64,000 bases of DNA from Strongylocentrotus droebachiensis (lineage: Eukaryota; Echinodermata; Echinoidea; Camarodonta; Strongylocentrotidae): NCBI GenBank assembly GCA_035222895.1, contig JAVYIG010007184.1, forward strand, positions 1-64,000, given 5' to 3'. The position numbers and the translations under genes were made by a program. Positions 34,206-45,305 of the stretch are shown piece after piece; within the stretch, counting starts at the first letter, position 1; every line of letters starts with the position of its first letter. The notes beneath the pieces are model-generated. The model ran no database searches and had not been told where the DNA came from. It saw only the letters and a program-made list of their open reading frames with translations.

Positions 34206-36340
34206 TACAGGTCGAGTCATAGAGTAACAGGGCAACAACTGTTTAAAATCCTGTCACTTCCATACGTCAATGTGCTAAGCTTCATATCATCTTGATTCAT
34301 ACTTTTTTAAAGATTTTTTTACAGTGAGTTAGTGACTGTTCAACTTCAAGTAATGGTGAGAATGTTTGTAAAAATCTATTTCTAAACCCTTTAAAACTTC
34401 AAGGATAATATATTAGTACCGCTTTAAAGAAAAAGACCTTTTAGTTCTTATTTCCACTGGAATTGAAATGAAATATTATTTGTTTGGGAGGAAAACATTT
34501 GACACAACTGCAACAATTAGATATACATGTAATGCTCATATATATATGAAGAAAAAGTTTGCTCATTGTTTATTTTCATTGGTTACTTTGGTGGCAAACA
34601 AGTTTAGGATTGTTTTCTGTCATCTGCGAAATGAGAAATGTATGTTTACTCAATAAAACCATACAATTTCACCACACCTTGATTTACCCCCACATAATAT
34701 GAGTCACACCTATTAAAGTAACACAGTAACAATTATTCTTGTGGTTTCTTTTTGTTTCTATGAAAAGAAAACCGTTGGAACCAAGAGTTTCCTGGATACA
34801 TCCACATTTATTCAATTATTATTCACACCTAATAATGTCTACTGAGCTATTTGAATACTCAAAACAAAATGATTGATATAATTTGCTGATACCATGACCT
34901 TCCAGCTTCAATGCCCTTTTCTTTTATGAGGTGATTGTTCGTAGATCGAAAGACAGAAAAAAAGAAAAAATTAAAGAAATCATGAGGCATGCTTTGTCAG
35001 CTGCCAGCAAGAAGGCCATAACTACCATCAACAACTGTTGTTATGGCCTTGAAGTGACATTATTGCAGGTTGATGAAAAAACTGCCTAATTTTGGTATGA
35101 AATGTTACTTATTATATTCCTTCAACTGTACTAACCCTCTAACATTCTCAAACCACAAATACATTTATGGTTTTCTTTGAAGGCGACACTGTGAGACACC
35201 CTCTAACAGTAAATTCTCCCAACCCTTTTCACATTTTTCCCAACCGTTTTTCCATGACGATAAGACATAAGACAGCGGCACAGCTTTTAAAAAACCTTGT
35301 AACACTAAAATGTCTGGAATGGTATGTACAGAGCCAATTCATTGCTTTGTGACAATTTACATTCACCTAATATGTAATTAAATTGTCATAATTAAGGAAT
35401 TGATCAGATCAGTTTTTCCCAACTTTTATCCCTAATAATGGTCTGTTTTCATTCAAACTTTCAGATTATCTTTCATTGTACATCTAGCATTGAAGTCACT
35501 ACCTTAGCACTATTTTCTCTCATCTGAACAAATTACCAAGTCCTTTTAAGGGCAGGCGACAAATTCATAGTGTATTCTGTTTTATCACTTTTACATCACA
35601 TGAAGTGGTTCTTACATGCAGCTGTCAAATAACCGGATTACTGAAATCATGCAGGGAACATTTTCCTTGTAAACAAAACCCTTCAGTTATATCTGACATT
35701 GAAAAATGACCTGCAGAATGGATGGATCATATCAGAATAACTAGGCGTACCAGTCCAATAGTTCTCATGCACATTAATTTTATGCAGAATATAAAAGTAC
35801 ACTGGCTCTAAACATGTTATTGGATTAATATTATATTAGCCTTGACACATAGACCTTGAATGAAATAAAACACCAATCATCAATTTCACGGATGCTATTT
35901 CAAGCAGAAAATTTGGCTGATGAAGTATCTAGCTTGTATAGCATACAGCTTTAATAATGTCTTTAAATATAACTTGATTTCCTGTACAAGGTATAAATAC
36001 TCTAACTTTTTTCTGGATTAATGGACCTACGTATAGATTGTTTAAAATCGACACATTATCTCTAACTAATTGCAGAGATATTAATGAGGCACAAAACTTG
36101 CAGTTATAATTTACTAATAATTTGTTTGTATAAGGATGCACATTTTAGCTGATTAATTAAACCCATCATCGTTCACCGAATTAGTCGCAAAGTGAGAGGC
36201 TCTGCAACCCCAAACAAGGCTTAAGTTACATACGAAAGTGCCGTAAGGACCTTAATAGTCTAGCTCTCTCTCTCTCTTGAGAGGGAGGAGGAAGGAAGTT
36301 CAACCTCGTTACTCACTACCGTGAAGTAATTAGGTCAAGG
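34205..36340. other. No gene recognised
   Basis: Over 2 kb of AT-rich, mostly unique sequence. A short inverted pair AAGGCCATAAC / GTTATGGCCTT lies at about 35,011-35,051. ORFs of 60-70 codons show nothing recognisable. Confidence 0.4.
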
Positions 36341-36349
36341 GATAACATG

Positions 36350-37280
36350 AGTGATCCGGTATGTTGACAAACTATAGCTCGCTTGACGTTTCCCTTTAAA
36401 AACCAATCTTCTATCAACCACCTGAGATGGATAAAACTGTTGAGAACGATATTTAAATATGGGTTTAGATATCCTTCTGAAGGGCAAGTGGCAATGTCAT
36501 GAAACAAACCGATTGAAAGTTAATTAAAGGTAATTTAACAAACTAGCAAGCTTGACATTTCCCTTTAAAAACCAATCGTCTATCAACTCCCTGAGATGGA
36601 CAAAACTGTTGAGAATGTTATTTAAATATGTCATGAAACAAACCGATTGAAAGATAATTAAAGGTAATTTGACAAACTAGCTCGCTTGATGTTTCCCTTT
36701 AAAAACCAATCGTCTATCAACTCCCTGAGATGGACAAAACCGTTGAGAATGATATTTAAATATGGGGTCAGATTTCTTCCTGAAGGACAAGTGGCAATGT
36801 CATGAAACAAAGTTAATTGTTAAAGGCAATTTGACTATTAAACTAGCAAGCTTGACGTTTCCCTTTAAAAACCAATCGTCTATCAACTCTCTGGAGTAGA
36901 CAAAACCGTTGAGAATGATATTTAAATATGGGTCTAGATATCCTTCTGAAGGACAAGTGACAATGTCATGACACAAACCAATTGAAAGTTAATTAAAGGT
37001 AATTAACATACAAGGAGCTCTATGTTTCCCTTTAAACATCCATAAGTTATCAACTTCCTGAAATTTACACCATTATCGGCGATGATAAAGCTACCATATT
37101 GTATGGAAAGTCGAATTTACACCTATAGATATTTCTAACACAATAAAGATAAATAAGAAAGCCTGTTGACAAACAACTTTATGATTCCCTTTAAAAAGTC
37201 ATCAGCTAGCTTCCGGGAACTGACAAGTTATTATCAAGTACTAAATTTCAAACAGGCAAAATTTCAAATGGCACGTGGCA
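36350..37280. repeat. Decaying tandem repeat, 134-169 bp units
   Basis: TTTCCCTTTAAAAACCAATC marks units at 36392, 36561, 36695 and 36861, with decayed ones at 37028 and 37187. Units also share CCTGAGATGGACAAAAC and GAATGATATTTAAATATGG. Divergence rises to the right, as expected for an old array. Confidence 0.82.
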
Positions 37281-38263
37281 CGGTCATGTACATGTACATG
37301 TATACAAAAACAAACCAAAGCTATTTGATACCCTGGCAATGACGATTAAATTTATTTGAAGAAAAAAAACATTTTCAGTTAGTTAATTTCCTTATCATGA
37401 TAGGTATATTAATAGCAATATGTACCAGGTAATCAACGGGGGAAAAATTGTCTTTGGGCAAATAAGCAAGCTGATATTTTCATGTATCTGTATCGAAGGA
37501 TAAATTATTAAAACTTTTTATTAGCCAAGTGTTCCAATTGATCAGTAGGTATATCAGTCAATTACTTTGATTAGCAATTAGCTAATGAATCGAAAAGACA
37601 AACATAAAAACAAATCTGCAACAACACATTGATGCACTTTCCAGGATTAATCTACTAATTTGAGCTCATACATATTTAATGATTTTTTGAAGTTCACATT
37701 GCAAACAGAAATGGATTACAGTTTTCCAAAAGAAATATCAACAAATAAGTTTCAGGTATAATTTGTTTGTATACAGAAAATTGTAAAGGTGAACACGTGC
37801 ACTACATAAAGAATTGTCAATTCACAGTAATCCTTTTTTTAAACATTTTTGTATATGATGGTAATAACATTAATTGTGAAAAAGATCATTTACAAGAAAT
37901 CAAACACTTTAATATCAGAAACACCTTTTAAATCTATAAATATAACATTCATCACATACATACAATGATAATAAGCTTGAATTGGGTTTGCTTTTGGTTT
38001 GTTTTCTTATCCACCTTTTTTCCTCAGTTTTTCATCGTTTCTTTGGCTTCTTTTCCATTCTTTCTCCCCCCCCCCCTTTGTGTTTTTCTTTCTTTTCAAA
38101 GCTTTCCTTCATTTTTAATTACACATAGGAAATCACGTAGACAAAGTACAAACAAAGGCACGACAGCCAGACGAATGACAAATCTTAGAGTTCTCTATCA
38201 TTTGTTGGCAGACACGTTTCTTTGTTTAATTGTTCTAGCTTCCCCGTGATCTTCAGTCTGTCT
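37281..38263. other. No gene recognised
   Basis: AT-rich. The 94-codon ORF at 37965-38249 is Phe/Ser-rich at its start over a T/C-rich tract and has no visible domain. Confidence 0.35.
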
Positions 38264-38267
38264 TTAA

Positions 38268-38480
38268 AGGTAGCCTATAGACCAGTTCTGGTCATGCGAT
38301 TGCATTGTGAAAGAAACATTGTGGAATCAATCAGAAAAGGTTGATCATCTAGCATATAATGTAAGTATTGGTGTGTACTGCAAGGTTCTGGAATCATCAA
38401 AATGATACAAAATTTGGTCCAGTCTTGGTAAAGTTACAAGCACTGTACACAGAAAGATGTATATGGGACTAAACAATTTC
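38268..38480. mobile_element. Partial copy of the TTAA element family of 27,006
   Basis: TTAA at 38264-38267 then AGGTAGCCTATAGACCAG and TTCTGGTCATGCGATTGCAT. The match to 50,310-50,510 and to the reverse of 27,180-27,370 continues through GCAAGGTTCTGGAATCATCA and AAAGATGTATATGGGACTA, then stops. The other end is lost. Confidence 0.65.
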
Positions 38481-39160
38481 TATCCAGTCTGGATAGATAT
38501 ATAATAATTTAACAAATATATCAATTGGTAGGCAGTTTCCCGGAAAAATTTATATCATCACGTATCGTCAAAACGTATTCTTTCACATGATTGGTAATAA
38601 GAGCTTCCATTTAATTTTTTGAGAGAGGGGGGGGGGCTTCCAAAACTGATCTATACCTTTAAAGGTACGCATCATCATTTTCATCAGAGCCAAAAGGGCA
38701 TTCTACATGTGAAACAAAAACTTGATAAAGAATTAAAATCCCACTCTAGTCTGTACGTACTCACGTACGAAAATCGTAAAACTGGGCTTATCAGGAGAAC
38801 GCACTGACGGTGGTCAGCGGTCAGGTCAATTGACCTCTTACTTTTCCATGAAGTTTCTTTGTATGATGTTGTTTTCTAGTGAGATATGTTCCTTTCGCTA
38901 TACGATCATTCTTTATACAAATTTTCCTTTAATCTGAAAAAGCTATTAATTTCCATAAAACTCTCAAAACACAAGTGCCACTCTCCAGTCGCAGTCCATC
39001 ATGGCATTAACAGACTTGTTATTCTCGCTCTGCAGTACTTAACATTGGATCATTGTAAAGTAAACAGAATAACTTAAATGGTCTCTAAAGAAGAGATCTA
39101 ACAATTCTATTCAGTATTCATTCCAAGTGCAGTTTAACCCTGATCATCCCCTCTATACTA
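38481..39160. other. No gene recognised
   Basis: AT-rich with a G run at 38,627-38,637. Nothing else supported. Confidence 0.4.
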
Positions 39161-39164
39161 CCTG

Positions 39165-39310
39165 GAGGGTGTTTCACAAAGCCTTGTTTCAATGACAAAT
39201 GACAAAAATCAGCGACAAATCTGTTGATAACCAATCAGAAGCAAGGATTTCAGTAGCTTATAACAAAAACTGTCATTTGTCACTGATGACAAGTTTTGTG
39301 AAACACCCCC
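39165..39310. mobile_element. MITE with CTG target duplication, 146 bp
   Basis: Termini GAGGGTGTTTCACAAAGCC and complement of GGGGGTGTTTCACAAAAC. CTG at 39162-39164 and 39311-39313. Internal arms ATGACAAATGACA / TGTCATTTGTCA. Same terminal motif as 13,588 and 27,377 but a different interior, which instead resembles the MITE at 57,472. Confidence 0.75.
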
Positions 39311-39559
39311 CTGATTATCACACAGCCTGTCTGTTCTACTCCAGTGACTGAACGCTCTCTCTCTGTTCCTACTGCTTGAATGATAAAGTGGACATGGCCA
39401 ATATAGTTCCCTATAGGATGCTTTGCTTGATGAGAGAAGTAGATTTACCTGTACATTACATGCTCAAGCAACAATTGCCCCATCGTCTATGAAACAGTTT
39501 CTGAATTCCTAACTTCCACCTAATTGGATCAAACACTACACCCATACATGTAACTATAC

Positions 39560-39745
39560 TGACTTGTAACCCTAACCCTAAACTCAAACCAAAACCAAAA
39601 CCCTAACCAAAACAAAAACACTAACCCTAATCTAAACCCTCACCCTAACCCCCACCCCCCCCCCTCCCCCACCCTAACACCAACCTAAGCCTAACTCTAA
39701 ACCTAACCCAAAACCTGATTGCACCCCAAACCCTGACCCTATATC
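39560..39745. repeat. Degenerate telomere-like CCCTAA tract
   Basis: CTAACCCTAAACTCAAACC and many variants (CCTAACC, CACCCTAACCC) with a C-rich interruption at 39,650-39,670. A weaker version lies at 21,288-21,332. Could be interstitial telomeric repeat or an unrelated C/A-rich minisatellite. Confidence 0.6.
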
Positions 39746-39849
39746 TTTGACTACACGAGCCTGGACCAAATGTCACTGGAAGAAATACAATTGTGGTGGG
39801 TGAAAAATACACCATCTCTCTCTGGGTCAATAATAATCCTCAAACTTAT

Positions 39850-40905
39850 TCAAGGACCAAATATTAAACTAGTTTAAAAAAAAACTAGCACACCTTCAAT
39901 GTTGAGTAATGAAAATGGCACTAGACACAGTCAGAGGTATACTACATGTATTTCATTCAAAGTCATCCTTGTGCCCTACATTTTCAAGTTCCAATATGGT
40001 TTAATTCATTTCTACAATATCCCAATACATTGAGATCATTTTTCCATTATCAAAAATTGGGAACAAAGAATAAATCAAGATTTAAAAAAATATATTTCTC
40101 TAGTTTTGTAAAAGTGTGATTTCTATGAAGAAAAAAAACCTATATACACCTGTATATGATCTAAGCACAAAATATGATATCAAACTAGCCGGTACCTAAT
40201 AGTACATTGTTATCTCCTCATTGCCACTTATACATTGTTACCTACATTTCAGCCAATATCATTTCCTCATGCAATAAAGCCCCCACAATTGTAGTTAAAT
40301 GGATACTTGTGCTATTGAAATCAACCTCTTACCAGCTGTCAATATTACTCTGACAGATGTATCCAACAAAGAGATTGATGAAGGGAGTAGAAATCGACTT
40401 TCAAACAATCTGACTTTTATTCTAATAACGTCAATAGTCGTGCTTTTAATCTGAAGGAAAGACTGCACATCATGTTAATATATACTCTACACAAGCTTCC
40501 TCTCTAAAGTCTCCTTATTACAAATAAATATGATAAACATGAAGTAAAGTCTCTTTGATAACAAAACTTTTAGAACTTTTTAGAACTTTCTTACATTGCT
40601 TTGCAGTTTGAATTGTTTATATGCTGAGGAGAAAAAAACGTACTGTTTATTGTTTTGTTGTATTTGTTGTTGTAATCCATTCTGTCCAGTCATATTCAAG
40701 AAAAATCCATAGCACAATGTGTTTGTTGTCTCATGCGTGCGAGACAATGGCTGATGGAATGTGTAAAAACAATACAGATCTTGATAAGTGTGACCTAATT
40801 GAAAATAAACAATAGTACACACCAAACAAAGTTCACTTGTTTTAAATATGAGAGAAGGAAAGTAAGTAGGAAAGACTTGTTGAAATAAAAGATATGAAGC
40901 AAGAG
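39850..40905. other. No gene recognised
   Basis: AT-rich unique sequence. ORFs 40580-40951 (minus) and 40621-40815 (plus) overlap each other and show no family features. Confidence 0.35.
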
Positions 40906-40913
40906 GACTTACA

Positions 40914-41330
40914 TTCTTCAAGTGTATCTGATGGCCATGCAGTTCAAGCAAGAATCCAGAACAAGAGATAATATTCCAGACGTAATAGATCCAATTAGAG
41001 AAATCTCAAGAGAGATAGAAGGGTGGCTTCGCCTGCCTGGTGGTAGAGCTGGCGAGAGTTTAGAGAGCCCTTGCTCATATGATCCTCAGCTGACGAACAA
41101 CCAGCGCAGGACTGACTGAGTGAGTGATCGCAGTGAGTGAGTCACATACTGGCGATGAGATGATGAGCTGCTTGTGTGTGTGAACTGTGAGGGAGAGAGA
41201 GAGCGGGTGAGAGAGAGTGAGTGAGCGAGTAGATTCAGGCCTTTCAGGGGATCTTGTTGTCACAAGGAAGAAAAGAGTAGAGCAGTCAGTCAAGTGTACA
41301 GAGGGAAGACCTTTGGAGATTAGGGTAGGG
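40914..41330 (-). other. Candidate 5' exon of a minus-strand gene
   Basis: On the minus strand a more GC-balanced stretch ends ACTTGAAGAAT followed by GTAAGTCCTC, a good splice-donor match at about 40,914. It has no long ORF, only a short ATG-started frame of 27 codons (about 41,002-41,085), as in a 5' UTR exon. Its upstream half is (CT)-rich and is shared with the repeats at 42,410 and 42,735, which weakens the case. No downstream exon found. Confidence 0.2.
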
Positions 41331-42015
41331 TATGATGACGGGGGGGGGGGGTATGATGAGGGGGGGTTGATGAGGGGGGGTATATGATGAGGGGGGAGTA
41401 TGATGAGGGGGGGGTATGAGGGGGGGGGGGGGTATGATGGGGGGGGGTATGATGAGGGGGGGTATGATGAGGGGGGTATGATGAGGGGGGATGATGAGGG
41501 GGTGTATGATGACGGGGGGAATGATGAGGGGGGTATGAGAGAAGGTATGATGAGGGGTGGGGGGTTTGATGACGGGGGGTATGATGAGGGGGGTAGGATG
41601 AGGGGAGGTATGATGACGGGGGAGGTATGATGACGGGGGGGTATAGGATGAGGGGGGGTAGGATGAGAGGGGTATGATGACGGGGGTATGATGAGGGGGG
41701 TAGGATGGGGGGGTATAATGACGGGGGGGGTAGGATGAGGGGGGTATGATGAGAGGGTAGGATGAGGGGGTATGATGAGGGGGTATGATGAGGGGGGGTA
41801 TGATGAGGGGGGTATGATGAGGGGGGGTATGATGAGGGGAGTATGATGAGGGGGGTATGATGAGGGGGGTATGGTGAGGGGGGTATGGTGAGGGGGGAGT
41901 ATGATAAGGGTAGGGTATGATAAGGGTAGGGTATGATAAGGGTAGGGTATGATAAGGGTAGGGTATGATAAGGGTAGGTTATGATAAGGGTAGGGTATGA
42001 TGGGGGGGGGTTGCT
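41330..42015. repeat. G-rich minisatellite, GGGGGTATGATGA units
   Basis: About 45-50 imperfect copies of a 12-16 bp unit GGGGGGTATGATGA, ending with several GGGTATGATAAGGGTA units (41,895-42,000). Dense G runs on the plus strand make quadruplex formation plausible. The Gly/Asp/Tyr ORF at 41400-41630 is an artefact. Confidence 0.92.
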
Positions 42016-43480
42016 GGGTTAGCTAGGGGTGGGAGAGTAGGGGGTTGGGGTGTCAAGGTCTAAGACATCCCAAACAAGGGGGAAATTATTTGATAGATCA
42101 TTAGTAAGAAACAAAATATTAGATCAAAAGACAGTCTAGAATAGAGAGGGAAGACCTTGGAGATTAGGGTAGGGTATAATGGGGGTGGGGGTTGCGGGGG
42201 GTAAGGGTATGAGAGTAGGGGTCCAGGTTTAAGACAGACAAGGAAACAAAAGTTTCATAGATCATTAGTAAGAAAAAAAGCTATTACAGCAACAGAGGAT
42301 TAGTAACAGAGTATTAAAATTGACTACTGCATTCTCACTTTCCCATAAGCTTTAATCAAGGAGCCATCAGGTTTCGGTATGCAGGGGGTTAAATGTTGAG
42401 CAATGAGATCAGGGTGGGATAGCCATGTGTGCTGCAAAAGAGAAAGAGAGAGTGAGTGAGCGGATTCCAGAATTGATGTCACAAATAAGGGAAGAGCAGT
42501 CAGCCGAGGGAAGGCCTTTGGAGATCTGGTAGGGTAAGATGGGATTTTCTTTAGGGGTAGGGGCAGTGGAGTGGGGATAGGTGAAGAAGCGGGGGCCAAA
42601 GGGCCATGAAAGTCGAGGAAGAAAATAAATTTGAAATAGTGTATCAACAGAACCATTATTAAGATCACAATTTCCTTCATAAATACTGAATAAAATGTAG
42701 ACAGACGGAAGACTAAAATACAGACGACGACGTTATAATGGGATAGCTGTGTGTGAACTATGAGAGAGAGGGGGTAGAGAGAGGGGGGTAGAGAGAGGGT
42801 GAGAGGGGGTAGAGAGAGGGTGAGAGGGGTAGAGAGAGGGTGAGAGGGCAGGAGGGAACAAGATTGAGGGAGGGAAAGAGATTGAGAGAGAGAAATAGAG
42901 AGAGGGAAATAGAGAGAGAGAGAGAGAGATAAAGAGAGAGAGAGAGAGAGAGGGGGAGGGAGATAGGGGAAGAGAGAAGGGATTCGATTTCAAGGGATTG
43001 GTGTCAAAACAAAATGAAGCGCAGTCAGCCATGTGTGGACAGAGCTAGGGAAGACCTTTGGAGATTGGGGTAGGGTAAGATGTGTTCTATAGGTAGGGGT
43101 AGCTAGGGGACTGTGGTGGTGAGGGGGAGGCTAAAACAGACTAGGAAGTTTAAAGTTTAAGATTATGTAGCAACAGCATACTGAATAAATGTAAAACTTC
43201 AGCAGAGGTTGAGGCGGGATAGGCTTTCGGCAGGGGCAGGGGAGAGGAGGGCAAATGGGAGGGGGTAAAATGTCGGTGAAGTTGAGGGCAGGCTTAAATA
43301 TTCTTTGGCAGAAAATAAGGATAAAATCTTAAAGAAATTTTGAAGAAATGATATGTGAAAAATCTCTAATAAATATCAATGCAATTTAACATCCATAGAA
43401 TCCATACCACAGGATAAGGGTAAGGAGAGTATAGGCATGGACCATGGAATAGGGCAGGATTGTAGGAGAGGAGGATTCAA
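42016..43480. repeat. Long-period repeats with embedded GA arrays
   Basis: A composite module (GTGTGAACTRTGAGAGAG, a GA-rich block, GTCACAA or GTCAAAA, GCAGTCAGYC, then GAAGACCTTTGGAGAT and a GGTAGGGTA tract) occurs at 41,160-41,330 and again, diverged, at 42,130-42,200, 42,410-42,560 and 42,735-43,100. Each copy expanded a different microsatellite, for example GA at 42,765-42,975. Confidence 0.65.
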
Positions 43481-43830
43481 GAGGATTCCAGAAGATGGGT
43501 TAAGGAAGCGTATAACCAGTAGGTCCATGGTATGTCAAAAAGGGGACCAAGAAGATTAAGTACAAGGGATATAGAGAGGGAGAGATCAATTTCAGAAGAG
43601 ATCAATTTCAGTATGGATATACATACATTGAAGAATGCTAAAGCCTGGGGTAGAGTTTCAATCATTATATGGAGTAGGAGGATTCCACAAAAGACAGAAA
43701 ATTAACAAATAATTAAGGGGAAGAGACATGTATAGAGAGGGGCAATGATGTTATTTTCTGTAAAGTTGTAGGTGTTTGAGCTAAAGCTAGGGTAATATTA
43801 TCCAAACTTATTTGGAAGCACATAGAGAGG
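43481..43830. other. No gene recognised
   Basis: A/G-biased sequence. A 14-mer at 43,518-43,531 (AGTAGGTCCATGGT) is identical to part of the hairpin at 30,742. Confidence 0.4.
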
Positions 43831-43831
43831 T

Positions 43832-43885
43832 TTTATCATAATGTGATATGCGCTTTACAAGAACAGTTTATTATTTGTATTGCCC
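43832..43885 (+). repeat. Possible SINE/LINE 3' end
   Basis: ATATGCGCTTTACAAGAACA followed by TTATTATT resembles 3' ends of many SINEs and LINEs (GCGCTTTA plus ATT tail). Nothing upstream confirms it. Confidence 0.3.
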
Positions 43886-43974
43886 ACGTAATGTAAATCA
43901 ATGCAATACATGCACCCAAATGTGACTATAAAACAACAAACATGAAGGATAGAATATGGGATAAGAGCCTTGTG

Positions 43975-44112
43975 TAAAAGAAGGGGAGGGATAAGGGGAA
44001 AGAAGAGGAGACAGCGAGATGGGGGAGGGCAGAGACAAAGGCGGAGAGAGAGAAAGAGAGGGGGTGGGGAGAGAGAGGGGTGGGGAGAGAGATGGAGAGA
44101 GAGAGGGGTGTA
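43975..44112. repeat. GA-rich microsatellite
   Basis: GAGAGAGAAAGAGAGGGGGT-type purine repeat. Overlapping Ser/Leu-Pro or Arg-rich ORFs are artefacts. Confidence 0.8.
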
Positions 44113-44639
44113 TGATCGGGATCAAGCACCCTGTACAGTACTTAGGAAACAGTGGGGAAGAAATAAAGTGACAAAAGGGGGCAAGAGACTACAGATTTGT
44201 AAACCAATGAATTTGTAAACATTCAGAGATTACTCCTGTCTGGATATAGACCAGGGGTGAGGTGGAAGGGATAAGAGGAAGGAGGTGGAAGGAGAGAACT
44301 CGGAGGAGAGAGACAAGGGATACAGACTAAGCAGAGAGACTTTGAAGTAAGTTCTTAGGTGTTTCAAAATGAGATAGCTTGAACAACGATTCACAGATCA
44401 AGCTGCCTGGACAAGAGGGAGAAGACTTCTAGGAGGAGAAAAGATAAAGTGGATGATCTATACAAGAGAGGTGAGAGAAAAGATCAACCAGACTTAAGAT
44501 CAATCACTTTCCAGTGAAGATTTGTAGTGGAACTAGTCACACCGACCGACCAACTCAACACTGACTGCTCTTGTCACACCAACCAACCAACACCACAATA
44601 ACTCCTAAGTGACCAATTCTTTGGGGTGGTGTAAAATTT

Positions 44640-45305
44640 GGTTTTTGATCTAGTGTTGGTCTGGTGTAGGTCTGAAGTCAGTCCCATATCGTTCTCAAGT
44701 AGGTCTCTAGTCGGTCTGAAGTTGGTCTAAGGTGGTCCGGAGTTGGTCTACAGCCGCTCTCAAGTCAGTCTCAAGTAGGTCTCTAGTCAGTCTGGAGTTG
44801 GTCTGCAGCCGCTCTCAAGTCGGTCTTAAGTAGGTCTCTAGTCAGTCTCTAGCCAGTCTCTAGTCAGTCTCTAATCAGTCTGGAGTTGGTCTCAAGTGGT
44901 CTGGAGTAGGTCTCAAGTCAGTCTGAAGTCAGTCTCATGTCGCTCTCAATTTGGTTCCATGTTGCCCTCGAGTCGGTCTGGAATGGGTCTTGTTGGTGTG
45001 ACTGGGGAATCAGTCTTTCTCAGGTCAGGTGGTGGTAGGATGATCTGAAAGGAAGGGTGGAGGTGACAGCACCCTTGGAGGAGGGTAATTGAAGTTGGTC
45101 TTATACCACTCTGAAGTCGCTCTCAAGTGGGTCTCTATTCAGTCTCTAGTCGGTCTCTAGTCGGTCTCAAGTCGGTCTGGAGTTGGTTGGGAGTTGGTCT
45201 TGTCGTTGTGACTGGGGTATCAGTCTTTCTCAGGTCAGGTGATGGTAGGATGATCTGAAAGGAAGGGTGGAGGTGACAGCACCCTTGGACGAGGGTAATT
45301 GAAGG
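44640..45305. repeat. GGTCTCNAGTC minisatellite and 210-bp duplication
   Basis: Short units (GGTCTCAAGTC, GGTCTCTAGTC, GTCTGGAGTTG) fill 44,640-45,000 and 45,088-45,190. A block with GTGACTGGGG and ATCAGTCTTTCTCAGGTCAG through GGTGACAGCACCCTTGGA occurs at 44,998 and again 210 bp later, about 97% identical by eye. Confidence 0.85.

Noticed and set aside
33633-34295. 220-codon Ser/Leu ORF as a membrane protein
   Set aside because: CT microsatellite open in all three frames.
35011-35051. MicroRNA hairpin
   Set aside because: Stem of about 11 bp is too short for a miRNA precursor.
39560-39745. True chromosome end
   Set aside because: The CCCTAA motif is degenerate and interrupted, and ordinary sequence continues on both sides.
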